From: Eucommia ulmoides
Lineage: Eukaryota > Streptophyta > Magnoliopsida > Garryales > Eucommiaceae
Reading direction: 5' to 3'
DNA: 64,000 nucleotides
Assembly (NCBI GenBank): GCA_016647705.1
Contig: CM028329.1
Location: forward strand, 17,045,410-17,109,409
A program made the translations under genes and the position numbers. Below are positions 35,835 through 46,875 of the stretch, in pieces; the stretch's first letter is position 1, and every line of letters starts with the position of its first letter. The notes under the pieces were generated by a model. The model did no database searches, had not been told where the DNA came from, and saw only the letters and a program-made list of their open reading frames with translations.

Positions 35835-37650
35835 AAACAGTAAAGTGAATGCAAAAGAAGGGTTTATGGTTTTTAATTTGTGGAATGGGGAACAAAAATA
35901 GAAAAATAGATAAAAAAGAATGTTTATGTTTTCTTTGAACAAATTTTAAGAAAAAAATTTCGAGATGAGAAAAAAACAAAATTTAAGGTGGTGTTTCTTT
36001 GTGTTTCAGTTTTGGGATTCATATTTCATCTCTAATGGCCCACATCTTCTGTTTTATGATTCTTTATTTTGGTTTGCTTGCAATAGATTTAATTATGGCA
36101 TGTTTGATAAGGTAATTAAGTGCTTAAACTTATTATATTAAGTTTGTTTGATAATTGTAATTAGTATCACTTAATTAATTAAATGAACTTAAAATTTCAA
36201 CTAAAATTCCACTAAAAAATACAGCAAATGATGGATCACTTATTTTAATTTTGATGACTGTGGTCAGCAAAATTTAGGAACAAAGGATATGTTTAGCAAA
36301 AGGTGTATCAATGTAGCCAAACATATTTTTCCCTTTTAATCCACTAAAACCCTTGCCAAGAGAAGAAAGCTGAAGCATTATCTTGGAAAAGAAAATTACA
36401 TTTAAGGTCCCTAAAATTTTGGGATAGGTGCTTATATGTACATTGAGGTTTATTAAATTTTATATTTATTTCAAAATTTTACATTCATGATTATGTTTAT
36501 TATAATGGAAATATTTTTGTCGTTTCATCACTCCACTAAATATGTGATAATTTTTTTTAATCTTTCCATACCAACAATTCCTTTGAAAAATGGGAGAAAC
36601 AATTTACTAAAAGTTGTAAAGCAAATGTTTCATATGATGATGAAATAATTACTTTAGAAGAACTAGAAGGGGAAGCAAGCAAGCAGATCGAGCATATATG
36701 ATTAACTTGAGAAAGAGAATTACAATTGAATTGTTTAATTTTCGGATTTAATTCTTTTTGTTGAACTTTATGTTATATATAACTTGTGATAATTCATATA
36801 TTTGAACTTGATAGTATGTTTTGGTGTTTTATTTTATTATTTTGTTTTTGATTTTTTTCCGTATTATCTTGATTTTAGTAAAAAATTAAATTCAAGAGTA
36901 GTTATGTAAATTAAATAATTTTCAGTATTCAAAATTTGTATTTATCAAACAGATAAAAAGAATTCAGTACTTAAATTTTTAATTTTTTTAAATAAGTTTC
37001 TGATATTTTCAGCACTTATATTTTCGGCACTTAAAAATTGAGTGGTTATCAAACATACCCTTAGTATTTTGTTTTCAATTCTTTCTATTTCTGATTGCTT
37101 AAGTTCTGCACAATTTAATTTTTGATTTTTATTTACCCATAAAGTTTTGATTTTTGATTTTTTGCTTGCTATAGTTATTTGTTTTATAATTCTTTTATTT
37201 TCGATTGCTTATTTTATAAGCAGTACTATCTTTTGAATTTTATTGATCCATATACCCAAATAAGTTTTTAATTTCTGTTTTTTTTTTTTAATAATTTTAT
37301 GAAGTTTTGTTTTATCTTCATTGTACTATAAGAAATGAGGTTGATGACAATGTAGTTAAATCATAGAAGAAGTTAAAACTATATTTTTTGGTGAAGAACA
37401 AAACAGTAGTATTAGATAAAGTAATGTGAATTTATTTTCCATTTTAAATTGCAAAGTTATATTTCTATTTTTTTTTTTTTTAATCCTTTCCCATGGAACT
37501 ATATTTTGATTTTTCAATTATTAATTATTTAGTTTCATATGCGAAATGTAGCATTGAAGTAATGAGATTTGGATAGGCAGTACGTATTTTTCACTTCGAT
37601 TTTGTTCCGGTTTAGCTCATGCTTAATTGTGGTATGATTTTATTAACATA
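35835..37650 (+). repeat. Dispersed repeat R, copy 1 (interrupted)
   Basis: Outside the nested insert at 36,096-37,060, this matches 55,975-56,790 along its length. Shared phrases are TTTCGAGATGAGAAAAAAA, TTTCAGTTTTGGGATTC, TTGATCCATATACCCAAATA and GATTTGGATAGGCAGTAC. It is about 0.8 kb without the insert. The class is unknown; there is no coding potential and no clear ends. Confidence 0.7.
36096..37060. mobile_element. Tourist/PIF-Harbinger-like MITE
   Basis: A 965-bp insert in repeat R. The termini TGGCATGTTTGATAA and (reverse) GGGTATGTTTGATAA are inverted repeats, flanked by TTA on both sides (36,093-36,095 and 37,061-37,063), the typical 3-bp target of PIF/Harbinger. It is AT-rich with no transposase. 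The uninterrupted copy of R at 55,975-56,790 confirms the insertion. Confidence 0.75.
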
Positions 37651-38180
37651 ATATATATGTTATTAGATACTTATTGTGTTGTATTTGTAATATAAAAGTT
37701 TGTTGTTGATGATATTTAAATGCTAATTATTGATGATGGTTAATAAAACACGTGTAGAAGGTTGTATGGAAACTTTAAGGTATAGATAAATATGTGATAA
37801 CTTTTGGGTCAAAAATATAATTATGATTTGAGATGTACAGTTGTGAAATTAGGTGTTGAGGTGTAAGGTTTTGGAATGTGTAAGTGTTGAGGTGTGTGGA
37901 ACGTGTTAAGAGAAGAAAAAATGAATATATATATTGAAGAGATAATAGGGGCTCCCACCATCCACCTATATATTTTTTATGTGTTGTCGTCTTTATTAGT
38001 AAAAGGGGTTGCTCCAATCAAGCACTTCAGTGTACTGTTGAAAATTGTCAAACTGAATTTGAAGTTGATCCATTTTTCGATCCAAGCTTCCCAAACTCAC
38101 TTCATCTTCTTCTTCTTAACCATTCTCTCTCTTTCCTATCCTTTTTTCTTAACCCAAATATTTCTAACATGCTCATAATC
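37651..38180. other. Unassigned stretch before E2 remnant
   Basis: No gene or element recognised. The frames at 37,775-38,017 (minus) and 37,894-38,178 (plus) overlap each other and show no domain, so they are not called as genes. Confidence 0.4.
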
Positions 38181-38312
38181 CAATACAATACAATTATGCT
38201 AGTTGTGTTCAACCATGTTGGATTGGGCATAACATATGCCTCATCTTCTGCATCCTTTTGAATCCCACAATGCAGAAAAATCCTCTGAGTAGTGTCACCG
38301 TAAGGTAATACT
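38181..38312 (-). pseudogene. Distal Transposase_32-like fragment of E2
   Basis: The minus strand holds the short motif VLPYGD followed by a hydrophobic stretch typical of the end of this plant domain. It abuts the solo LTR, flanked by CTTGA on both sides. Its partner fragment starts at 44,471. Confidence 0.55.
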
Positions 38313-38701
38313 CTTGATGTAATACCCCGAAAAATTTATATTTTTAAAAATATTACTTTATATAAAAACTTAATATTTTTGGACTGTTTTACGAATTTAT
38401 GGTATAAATAATATTTGTTAATTTTTGGGAAGTTAAATGTTTATTTTAAAGTGATTTTAAATAGTTTGGGACCAATGTGTTATTTAAAATATACTTTTAA
38501 GAGTTTTGAGGTATAATTAATATTTTCTTTATTTTAAGAGGGATTTAAATATAAATAAAAATAAAATATATAAAGTAAATTGTAATGTCTTCATATTATG
38601 AAGACAACACAATTCATTTAATATATAATAGACACGTATATATGTATTATATAATAAGAATAAGAATAAGAATAGCATCAATTGATTGTCAGGAACTCAT
38701 A

Positions 38702-38760
<59 letters not shown>

Positions 38761-38929
38761 ATAAATCAGCTCATTTACATTCACAGCCGTCCAATGTCTC
38801 TGGATAATCGTAACCGTTGGATGTCTTTTGATATATACAACATCTATATACAATATATATCTATAATATACAACATCCAACACTTACCATCAACCATACT
38901 TTTTAACACTTACCATCATCAACAGTGAT

Positions 38930-39720
38930 CAACAGTGTCTGCATTTACTTCATGGACTCCAAGACCGCAAGACACACTCTCTTCCCCAGCCCTCTTCCTC
39001 CTCCGAGAGTCACTCTCTTCCCCAGCCCTCTTCCTCTCTCTCTCTCTCTCTCTACCACCTCCGACGTCGCCACCGCCACTGCCATCGCCATCGCCGTCTC
39101 CGTCTCCGTCGCTCTCGACTCCACCCAATCCATCGCCGTCGTTCTCGCTGTCGTGCAGGTACGTCTCTCTCATCCCTCCCCCCTCCCCACTTCGCTTCTC
39201 CTGTGTCTCTCGCTCTCTCCCTTTCATTTTGCAGGACGCCGCCGCTGCCATCACAGCAATTACTGCGCCATCCGTACCTCGCCATCTAGGTTGGAGACTT
39301 TTCGACGATTGCGTCGACTCCGACGCTCAGGATGTCGGACCTGAAGCAACCACCATCGCCGTTCATCGCCAGGTACTCTTTGCTCCCTCGCTCTCTCAAT
39401 CGATGCACGACCCTCTCTCTCAATCGCATCTGTCTATCTCTCTCTCGCTCTATCAGAAGCTGAACCAACAACCCTTGAAGGCCCTCTCACCCAAGACCAC
39501 GAACCCAAACCACTTCCACCACCACCAACACCCACGCTCTCTTCCACCATCACAGCCACGATTTGGCCAGATCCGCATTCGATTTTCCATATTTGGGTTT
39601 GAATTGCCCAGATCTGGCCGTCCCCCTACACTATCCCACATAGCAGCCATCCACCATCATCGATCTAATTGTAGATCTACATGTAGTTCAAGTGAAATCA
39701 AATCCCTATTTCTTGAGTTT
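38930..39720 (+). pseudogene. Exon-like GC-rich cargo in the Helitron
   Basis: C-rich, CT-repeat-bearing sequence with a possible first exon to 39,158, an intron of 76 bp with GTACGT donor and TTTTGCAG acceptor (39,159-39,234), and a second exon at 39,235-39,372 followed by GTACTC. The frame beginning at 38,935 stays open for 266 codons across these sites, but its product is low-complexity (Ser/Pro/Leu) and unlike any family I know. More likely it is a captured 5' part of a host gene (5' UTR and early exons) than a working gene. Several antisense frames are shadows of the CT-rich repeats. Confidence 0.4.
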
Positions 39721-40079
39721 CTTCCATGTGTATGATAACATTCTTGAGTTTCTTCCATGTGTATGATAACATTGAATTTTCCACTGAGAAATTGTAATAT
39801 CAGATGACGGATTGCTTCTTTCATTTCTAAGATAGCTTTTAATTTTTGGAAACCACCCACTGGAAACCCTCAGATAGCTTCTTTTTTCATACCACATATT
39901 TTTGCTTCTTCTTCTTCATTTCTAAGAGTGAAATTCCACTGAGAAATTGTAATATCAGATGACGGATTGCTTCTTTTATTTTTTATTTTTTAAATTTTTT
40001 AGTTTTTTTGCTCAAACCTTCACAAATCGTTTCCTAATTTTTCAGCTTTTGGGTTTGTAATTTGTTTATTTCGTTTTTT

Positions 40080-40205
40080 ATGTGATTAATTTATTGTTTC
40101 AGTTTGGAATGTTAAGATCCAAGCAATTTACTACAGCCCATGCATGTTGTTACTTTCAGTGGAGATTCGACAGAAGCTGCCACCAAGGAATAAGAGCTTC
40201 AGCAG
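40080..40205 (+). pseudogene. Possible captured exon in the Helitron
   Basis: A segment bounded by a TTTCAG-type acceptor (about 40,101) and CAG followed by GTAAGT-like sequence (about 40,204). The sequence between is more balanced in composition than its flanks. The source gene was not recognised. Confidence 0.3.
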
Positions 40206-40829
40206 TAAGTCTATCTCAATTCTCTTTACAATTTCTTGAAATTGTGATGAAATCATTCCGTGCATTAATTGAAATCATTCCATCTTGGAATGAATATTTG
40301 TCATTTAGTTTTATTTTTTGGGTTTTAAAATTGTTATTTTTATTTCTTCGACCAGCGTCGTGCAGCTACCACCGCAAACGCCTCTCCACACCGCCACCAC
40401 TGCCATCGCCCTTTTCACTACAAACACACAATAAGTATATATCTCTTATCCTTTCATTTTCTTCTGCTTTTGCCGATGAACAAAATTCACGTTTTCTTGA
40501 CTATCTGTTCGTTTAGTTTATCTGCTTCTGCTTCGATGGCGTTCATTTACTATTTATTTAGTGAGCTTAAATGGCGTTAGTTTACTGTTTCTTAATGAGC
40601 TTCGATGACATTCATTTAATGTTTATTTAACGAGATCAATTATCTCCCCTAATGTGTTTTTGTTAATGCTCGAACAAGTAGCTTCGGTTTTAGCAAATTC
40701 TCACGCTCTATTTTTCCGAAATTTCAGGTATGTTGAACCTCAATTCTAATTTCGGTAAGTTCAACCCTAATTTCAATCTTCTCACTAATTTGATAGTGTT
40801 TGTTTATTTTTTTTATTCAGTGTATATGT

Positions 40830-42060
40830 TTTATTCCCCTGTTTTCTTTGATGGCGTTTGTTTAGTGTTTATTTAGATGGTGTTTGTTTAGTGTTTTTGT
40901 TCTCAAAGAACTTGGAACATGAATGTGTTTGTTTAGTGTTTCTGTTCTACTCTCATGTTCTCTTTGATGGCGTTTGTTTAGTGTTTATTTATGTTTTATT
41001 CTTTTTTCCAAATTTTGCATTTCGGTAACTATTTCTGTTTCAAGATTGTTTATTTCTACGATTGAATTGGAAAATGAAGTATTTGGTGTTTTTTGATTGA
41101 ATCTCCTTCTTCTTTCTACTACTTCCTGTAATTTTTGAATTATTTGATTATTTTGATTGTTAAACAAGATTTGTCACTGCCATCACTGCTAATACACTAG
41201 GATCATTTTTGGTTGGGAAGGAATGGTTTGATACACTATAGCAGAGTAGTAAACCAAAAACAACCCAAGAACAATCTAATATAATTGAGTTGATAACTAT
41301 ATTAGATTTAATTATATTTTTGGTTGGGAAGGAATGGTTGGGAACAGTTGTCCAGAAGTAGTTAACCAGAAACAGTCCATTAATAATTAAATCTAATATA
41401 ATTGCAATGATTTTTGATACACTAGCATATAACCATAAATGACAGAAACCCTAAAATACCCTAAACTGTTTTTGTTTACTATTTCTGTACCCATTTCTGT
41501 TTCTGTTTCTTTACTGTTTCTGTTCCCATTTCTGTTTCAGTCCTAAAATATCAAACTAAAAAAGTAACGTCGCATTTGGTTTTTGTTTCTATTTCTATTT
41601 CTGTTTATGAATCGTAAAAGATTGATCCGAAAAAAAAAAAAAATCAAGGTAGCATTTGGTTTCTGTTTTTGTTTCTGTTTTTTGTTTACTGTTTCTGTTC
41701 CCATTTCTGTTTTTTTGTTTACTGTTTCTGTTCCTATTTCTGTTTTTGTTCCCATTTCTGTTTCAGTCCTAAAATATCAAACTAAAAAAGTAACGTCGCA
41801 TTTGGTTTCTGTTTCTGTTTCTGTTTATGAATCATAAAAGATTGATCCGAAAAAAAAACCAAGGTAGCATTTGGTTTCTGTTTTTGTTTTTTGTTTACTG
41901 TTTCTGTTCCCATTTCTGTTTCTATTTCTTTACTGTTTCTGTTCCCATTTCTGTTTCAGTCCTAAAATATCAAACTAAAAAAGTAACGTCGCATTTGGTT
42001 TTTGTTTCTGTTTCTGTTTTAGTAACGTCGCACTTTTGGTTTTGGCAAATTGAAAACTCA
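40830..42060. repeat. TTTCTGTTTCTG-type tandem repeats in the Helitron
   Basis: Units built of GTTTCTGTTCCCATTTCTG. A longer unit starting CAGTCCTAAAATATCAAAC occurs at about 41,539, 41,764 and 41,958 (spacing about 225 and 194 bp). At 40,845-40,990 the phrase GATGGCGTTTGTTTAGTG repeats. Low-complexity frames here (Phe/Val/Ser-rich) are not genes. Confidence 0.8.
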
Positions 42061-42499
42061 GATATGCAAATTATTTTTTGATTGATCAAGCTTTGGTCTT
42101 AAGAAAATGTGCTATGATTTATATTATTTTCCTGAATTTTACAGCACACTTATGAAGAAGAGGCTGTCGGCTCATGTCGGTCCTGAATTTTAATTCTTTG
42201 TTTTCTCTCTTTTCAACCCTAATACAGTTCTTTTGTTCAGATCCCCCTTTATCAGATCTGTTCTTCATTTACTGTTTATTTAGTGAGCTTAAATGGCGTT
42301 AGATATTTGTTAGATATTTACTGTTTATTTACTGTTCTTCATTTCCTAGATATTTGTTCTAAAAAACTTTGAGCATAACATAATCAGATTCTTTGTCCCT
42401 ATATTACCGTTTCTGTTCTCAATTTTTGTTTTTTGGAACATACACAGAAATATGAAAACAGAAACGCTAACTAAACGCCACCTTATACAGGAGAGTTAA

Positions 42500-42925
42500 A
42501 TTTTGAAGTGGGATGACGTCGTTTTTATTCCTCCAGAGATTGAAGTTTCAATTGATCCCAGTCGGAAGTAGGCAACCAGTTTCGGATGGGGCGCGATTCT
42601 AACCGCGGTTTGGATTTTGCTTATCCTGTTGCCAAATGGGTTAAATTTGCATTTGTTTCTGTTCTGTTCCCTATTTCTATTTTTGTTCCTGTTCCCTGTT
42701 TCTGTTTCTATTTCCGTCTCTGTTTCCATTCCTGTTTCTGTTCCCTGTTTCTGTTTCTGTTTCTGTTCCTGCTCCCTGTTTCTGTTTCTGTTTTTTGTTC
42801 CTGTTCCCTGTTCCCTGTTTTCGTTTCCGTTTCCATGTGCGACTTTTTGTTTGCATTTCCAGGGTTATTGTATGAAATGCTTCGATCAGCTAAGGTGGGA
42901 GATTCAAAATCAACTTGGAAGGTAT
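42500..42925 (+). pseudogene. Captured gene fragments in the Helitron
   Basis: Two exon-like pieces. One near 42,508-42,650 reads in one frame VVFIPPEIEVSIDPS and then a hydrophobic stretch. The other at about 42,862-42,920 lies between TTTCCAG and GTATGA and reads LLYEMLRSAKVGDSKSTWK. A TTTCTGTTCC repeat fills the gap as a pseudo-intron. Source genes were not recognised. Confidence 0.35.
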
Positions 42926-42929
42926 GAGC

Positions 42930-43680
42930 AACTTTTGCCAATGGTGTTATTTGCAATTTGAAAGCTACTAGCCAACTACCTTGACTCTGGTGATTAGCTT
43001 GAATAGCTTTAACTGCCTTATTCAATGTTCTATGTGAAGTGGTTATCTCAAATAAGAAAAGAACTTTTGTCCCACTTGGTTGTTATACTGTTGAATACAT
43101 TTGATTAAATTCTAAGGCGATTTAAGCGATGAAGCCTTGAGGGCTACTCTTTTGGATCCTCCAAAGTAAGTTTATTTAGTATTGTTACTATTGTATGTCC
43201 CGTTTGGTTCAGTTTTGGAAATCTGTTTTCAAAATTTTTGAAAACCATTATGAAAAATAAAGTGCAGTGATGCGATTGATTGATAGTTGAATTAGAGAAA
43301 ATTCATATAGGTGTTAGTAATAGTAAGTGATTTGATAGATGGAGGATTGTGAATTTTTTTTTTTGTAGATATGTTTTTGGGTTGGGTTGTTAAAAATGAA
43401 ATTGGGTTGTGTGTATATAGATATCTATATATAAATCTGTATTTTTAACTTAGTATTTTCTGTATTGGTTGCAGACATTTTTGTTGGTTTTTTTTTTTTT
43501 TCCTTTCGGTTATATTGTTTATTTTGCTTAATCAATTATATATATATTTTTTTTTATATTAAATTAGCTATTAACTTAACAATGAACAAATCACGTGTAT
43601 TTAATAAATAACATTATTTTTGTATTATTTTTTTTATATTAAATTAATAACATTATTTTTATGCCCCAGACCCCGTGCAT
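42930..43680. other. 3' part of the Helitron, unassigned
   Basis: AT-rich sequence without recognised cargo. A (TA)n run lies at about 43,714-43,736, before the terminal hairpin. Confidence 0.5.
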
Positions 43681-44470
43681 AGCGGTAGTTTTGTAGCACT
43701 GGGTTGTCTTTTATATATATATATATATATATATATTTAAATAAAAAATTGAACACTCGTGCCTTCAGGCACGGGGTATTCGCTAGTATATATATATGGG
43801 AGAGGATTATTTTTCTGGTGAAGGAAAAAATATGATGAAGAAAAATCCATACGCCGACTTCAGTTTTGGATTTCGGCTTCAGATTTCAGGTAGAATTTCT
43901 AACTCTTTTAATATATGAATTAAATTTTCTTATTGTGTGATTTATGCTATTATTGTTGTCGAATTTTAACTGTTAAATTTTATGAAATAATTGTGATCAT
44001 GTAAAAATTATTTAAAAATCATGCCAAGGTGTTTTATTTGTCGTGATAATGAAATACACGTATTAGAGGGGTTGGGGTTCTACTGAGCATTGACTCACAA
44101 CCCCACAGTTTTGATTGCAGGGCCGGTGAGAACGAAACGACAACAGGAATTATATAAGAAATTTTATTTGTAATTATTGTAATTAATATTTACCGGTGTA
44201 AAAATTGAACCGATCAATTTGACATTTGTGATTGTCTCCATTATTTGTAAAATTTCTTTGATTAATTTAGAATAAATTATTGGTTATTCGGTTGTATTTA
44301 AATTGTAAATTAAAATATTATCATAAGACAAATTATTAATTACTGGGCACTGCCGCACTATAAATTTACCATATTTTGTAGAATAAAAATTCAGTCAATC
44401 GATTTTAGTATAAATTTTCCAAGGGGAAAAACTGTGTGACTGCCCTGGAAAACCGGACGGTTACACTTGA

Positions 44471-45030
44471 AGGTACACCCAATTGATATTTCATGTGCTC
44501 AAACATAACATGTGCTAGATTGTTATGTTGACCCCCTAAAATTGCATTTATCAAATAGAGATCAAAATCGGTAACCGTAGCATAGCCACCTCTCTTAGGA
44601 ACAATGGAGTAGGTGATTATAGAATGGAGAATACGACTCTCAAGACTTAATGTCCCCACCTTACCCCCAACCAAATTAAAGTTCCTATGGACTTCACTTG
44701 CATCAAAATTACCGATAAACCAAAGGGTATTATTATAAGGAAAAACATCCCCCTTTTTTATTTTCAAAAATATGCACAAACTCATCCATATCTAAATTGA
44801 TATGCACCCCATTAACATAAGATTTTATTTTCTTATCACTAAAAGTCAAATTGTGATAGAACATTTTTACCCAATGTGACATCTATGGGTTGTTTTGGGA
44901 AAGAAAATTTTTCCAACCCAATCTCTTAAAAATGTCCTCAATATTGATATGATCATTCTTCAAGTTTGAAAAATCCACGGGTTTAGAACATATGACTTTT
45001 CGACTCACCATTTCATTATTATATTTTTCC
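44471..45030 (-). pseudogene. Transposase_32-like (plant transposon protein) region of E2
   Basis: Minus-strand sequence with ESRILHSIITYSIVPKRGG and a following VTDFDLYLINAI stretch ending in FEHMKY. This is the pattern of the plant-specific Transposase_32 domain (RILHHII..IVPR.GS, then D..L.., NL.. and HM), found in uncharacterised plant element proteins. Function is unknown. In E1 the same region lies at about 26,640-27,200. Here it is split by the solo LTR at 44,465. Confidence 0.65.
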
Positions 45031-45210
45031 TCCTCTTCTTTGGAGAAAAATATATGGTGTTAAAATAGGGTTTTCCGGGACATGGCGTATTTGCTCTTTG
45101 TTTTAACAGTTTATACTTAAGAATTTATCCACCAAGAAATCTTAAAGCCAAACCAAGGAAAGAATAACCCTAGAAGAACAATCCAACCAAAAACCTAAGA
45201 GAGAGAGAGA

Positions 45211-45570
45211 GAGAGTCAATCTTACTTAAAGAATCACCCGAAATGTGTCAAAATTTCTAAATCTGTGCACAAAGTCCTCTTAGTCCAACCCAAATATGAA
45301 AAGCCCTAAGAGTTCTTAGATGAGAATTCTTTATATCTGGAGTGATTTTTAGAGATAGCGAAGGAAATTTCGGAATGAACAAGGGAAATAGAGAGTCAAT
45401 CTTACTTAAAGAATCACCCGAAATGTGTCAAAATTTCTAAATCTGTGCACAAAGTCCTCTTAGTCCAACCCAAATAAGAAAAGCCCTAAGAGTTCTTGGA
45501 TGAGAATTCTTTATATCTGAAGTGATTTTTAGAGATAGCGAAGGAAATTTCGGAATGAACAAGGGAAATA
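45211..45570. repeat. 180-bp tandem duplication
   Basis: Two head-to-tail copies (45,211-45,390 and 45,391-45,570) differ at only about three positions by eye. It is preceded by a (GA)n run. It lies between the basic region and the Transposase_32-like region of E2, where E1 has a single copy. Confidence 0.92.
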
Positions 45571-45920
45571 GGGTTCAAAGGATATAAATCTCGTTATGGT
45601 CGATTGACCAACCAGTCCAATACCCTAAAAATGCTACTTTGCCTGTTGTTGTCAGTTGACCGAAGTCTTTGTCGGTTGACCAACGGGACCAACCTTTTTA
45701 TCTTTTAGTCTATTTAAACCTCATTTATTCCTCATTTTGATCCACATAAATAATTTGTTCAAAAAAACTTTTTTGTACCACTTAAATATTTATTTATCAA
45801 AATATTTTTATCATTAATTTTAACACATACACATGAAGCAAATAAATTAATTAGAAAAGTGTGAAGCATTAGTCTCCCTAACAAAATTAACATATTTAAA
45901 TTTCAAAAAATTTGACATAC

Positions 45921-46875
45921 CTAATTCATCATTGGGACAATTAGTGTGTATGCCTTTGATTGATTTTCAATTTCAAACTTGTCCTCCTTTGAATCAACTA
46001 ATTTTTCTTTTGACAGATTCTCCTTTATAATGTCTTCCTTATACGAGGAGGTTTTCTTTTGAATAGTTTTAGTAGCGTTCTCCTTGCCTTTATATGATGC
46101 TCTAGGTTGTTTTGCCTTGTTATGATCAGCCACAACTTTATATGTCATCTTTTTCTGATATTTATTAAGTGTCGTTCTTTGAGAATAATCACCAATTGAT
46201 CTCCTATACTGACCTTGTTGTTTTATGAAATTCCCGTTGACCATTTGCTTATCATTTTGATTCATTCTTCTTGATTCATTGAATCTTGAATTCCTCATCT
46301 GCATAAAATGTCCATTTGTTGTTCTTGTTTAAACAAATACACCATTCATATTTGCATGAAAGTTTTTCTTTCTAGGTATCCAGTTATTTCTTGATCTAAC
46401 AAGGTAGCATGCAATAGGTAACACCAATTCTCAATATGACCAAACTTTCCACAATAATAACATCTAGCATTTTTAGCAAGTTTACATCTTGCGTTATCTA
46501 ATTCAATATTTGAAGCTTCGTTTAAAAATTTGGCAATTTCAAAATATTTGTCTAAGTTTTTCTTTTTAAGAAATTTAGTGGTACTAAATTTTTATTTTCA
46601 AAAATTGCAATTTTCTGCCCAAATTTCAAATTTTGTTTGCCAAAATCATATGTAAGGGCAATTAATGTCTCAATAGCCTTATCAGCAGTCTCATTATTGT
46701 AATCTTTATCATTCTTACTAACAGATCCTTGATTATCAGAACAAGCTGGAAATTTACTTACAACATCAAGATAAGTTGAAGATTTACATACAACATTATC
46801 CTCAGTGCACTCCATGTGATCGTGTTTAACTAGGATGTTAAGCCTAATTGAGCTAAAACCAGCGCTGGTACCAAT
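45921..46875 (-). pseudogene. E2 gag-like region, knuckle, basic tail and primer site
   Basis: Reading leftward: primer site TGGTACCAGCGCTGG (46,859-46,873); an acidic stretch at 46,552-46,815 starting MECTEDNVVC; the CCHC knuckle CYYCGKFGHIENWC (46,420-46,463); then a strongly basic stretch of about 127 residues (45,921-46,304) rich in Arg, Lys, Asn and Gln, fitting a nucleic-acid-binding tail. The order matches E1. Broken. Confidence 0.65.

Larger units (their letters stand above)
38702..43786 (+). mobile_element. Non-autonomous Helitron with exon-like cargo
   Basis: The 3' end has the plant Helitron pattern: hairpin GTGCCTTCAGGCAC (43,760-43,772), about 10 bp, then CTAG followed by T. The proposed 5' end is TCTCATATATA at 38,702, preceded by A, so the insertion is between A and T as expected. 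The solo LTR on either side is colinear with the uninterrupted LTR at 10,778-11,673, which supports the boundaries. It is 5,085 bp with no Rep/helicase. Its interior is far more GC-rich (38,930-39,700) than the surroundings and carries GT-AG-bounded segments, as in gene-capturing Helitrons. The 5' end lies in a (TA)n run, so it could be off by a few bases. Confidence 0.72.
38318..44465 (+). repeat. Solo LTR of family G, TSD CTTGA, interrupted by a Helitron
   Basis: It runs from TGTAATACCCCG (38,318) to GGACGGTTACA (44,465) and is flanked by CTTGA on both sides (38,313-38,317 and 44,466-44,470). Without the Helitron it is about 1,063 bp, and its two halves align with 10,778-11,673. This fixes both true ends of the G LTR. 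It inserted into the Transposase_32-like region of E2. Confidence 0.9.

Noticed and set aside
37775-38178. Possible small genes on both strands
   Set aside because: Overlapping frames without domain, AT-rich, no conserved context.
38919-39735. Several overlapping long open frames on both strands in GC-rich sequence
   Set aside because: They arise from CT-repeat and GC-rich low-complexity sequence; products are Ser/Pro/Arg-rich with no known domain, and splice-like borders cut through them. Kept only as exon-like Helitron cargo.
41543-42961. Phe/Val/Ser-rich and Glu/Thr/Asn/Arg-rich open frames
   Set aside because: Pure translation of the TTTCTGTTTCTG tandem repeats on either strand.
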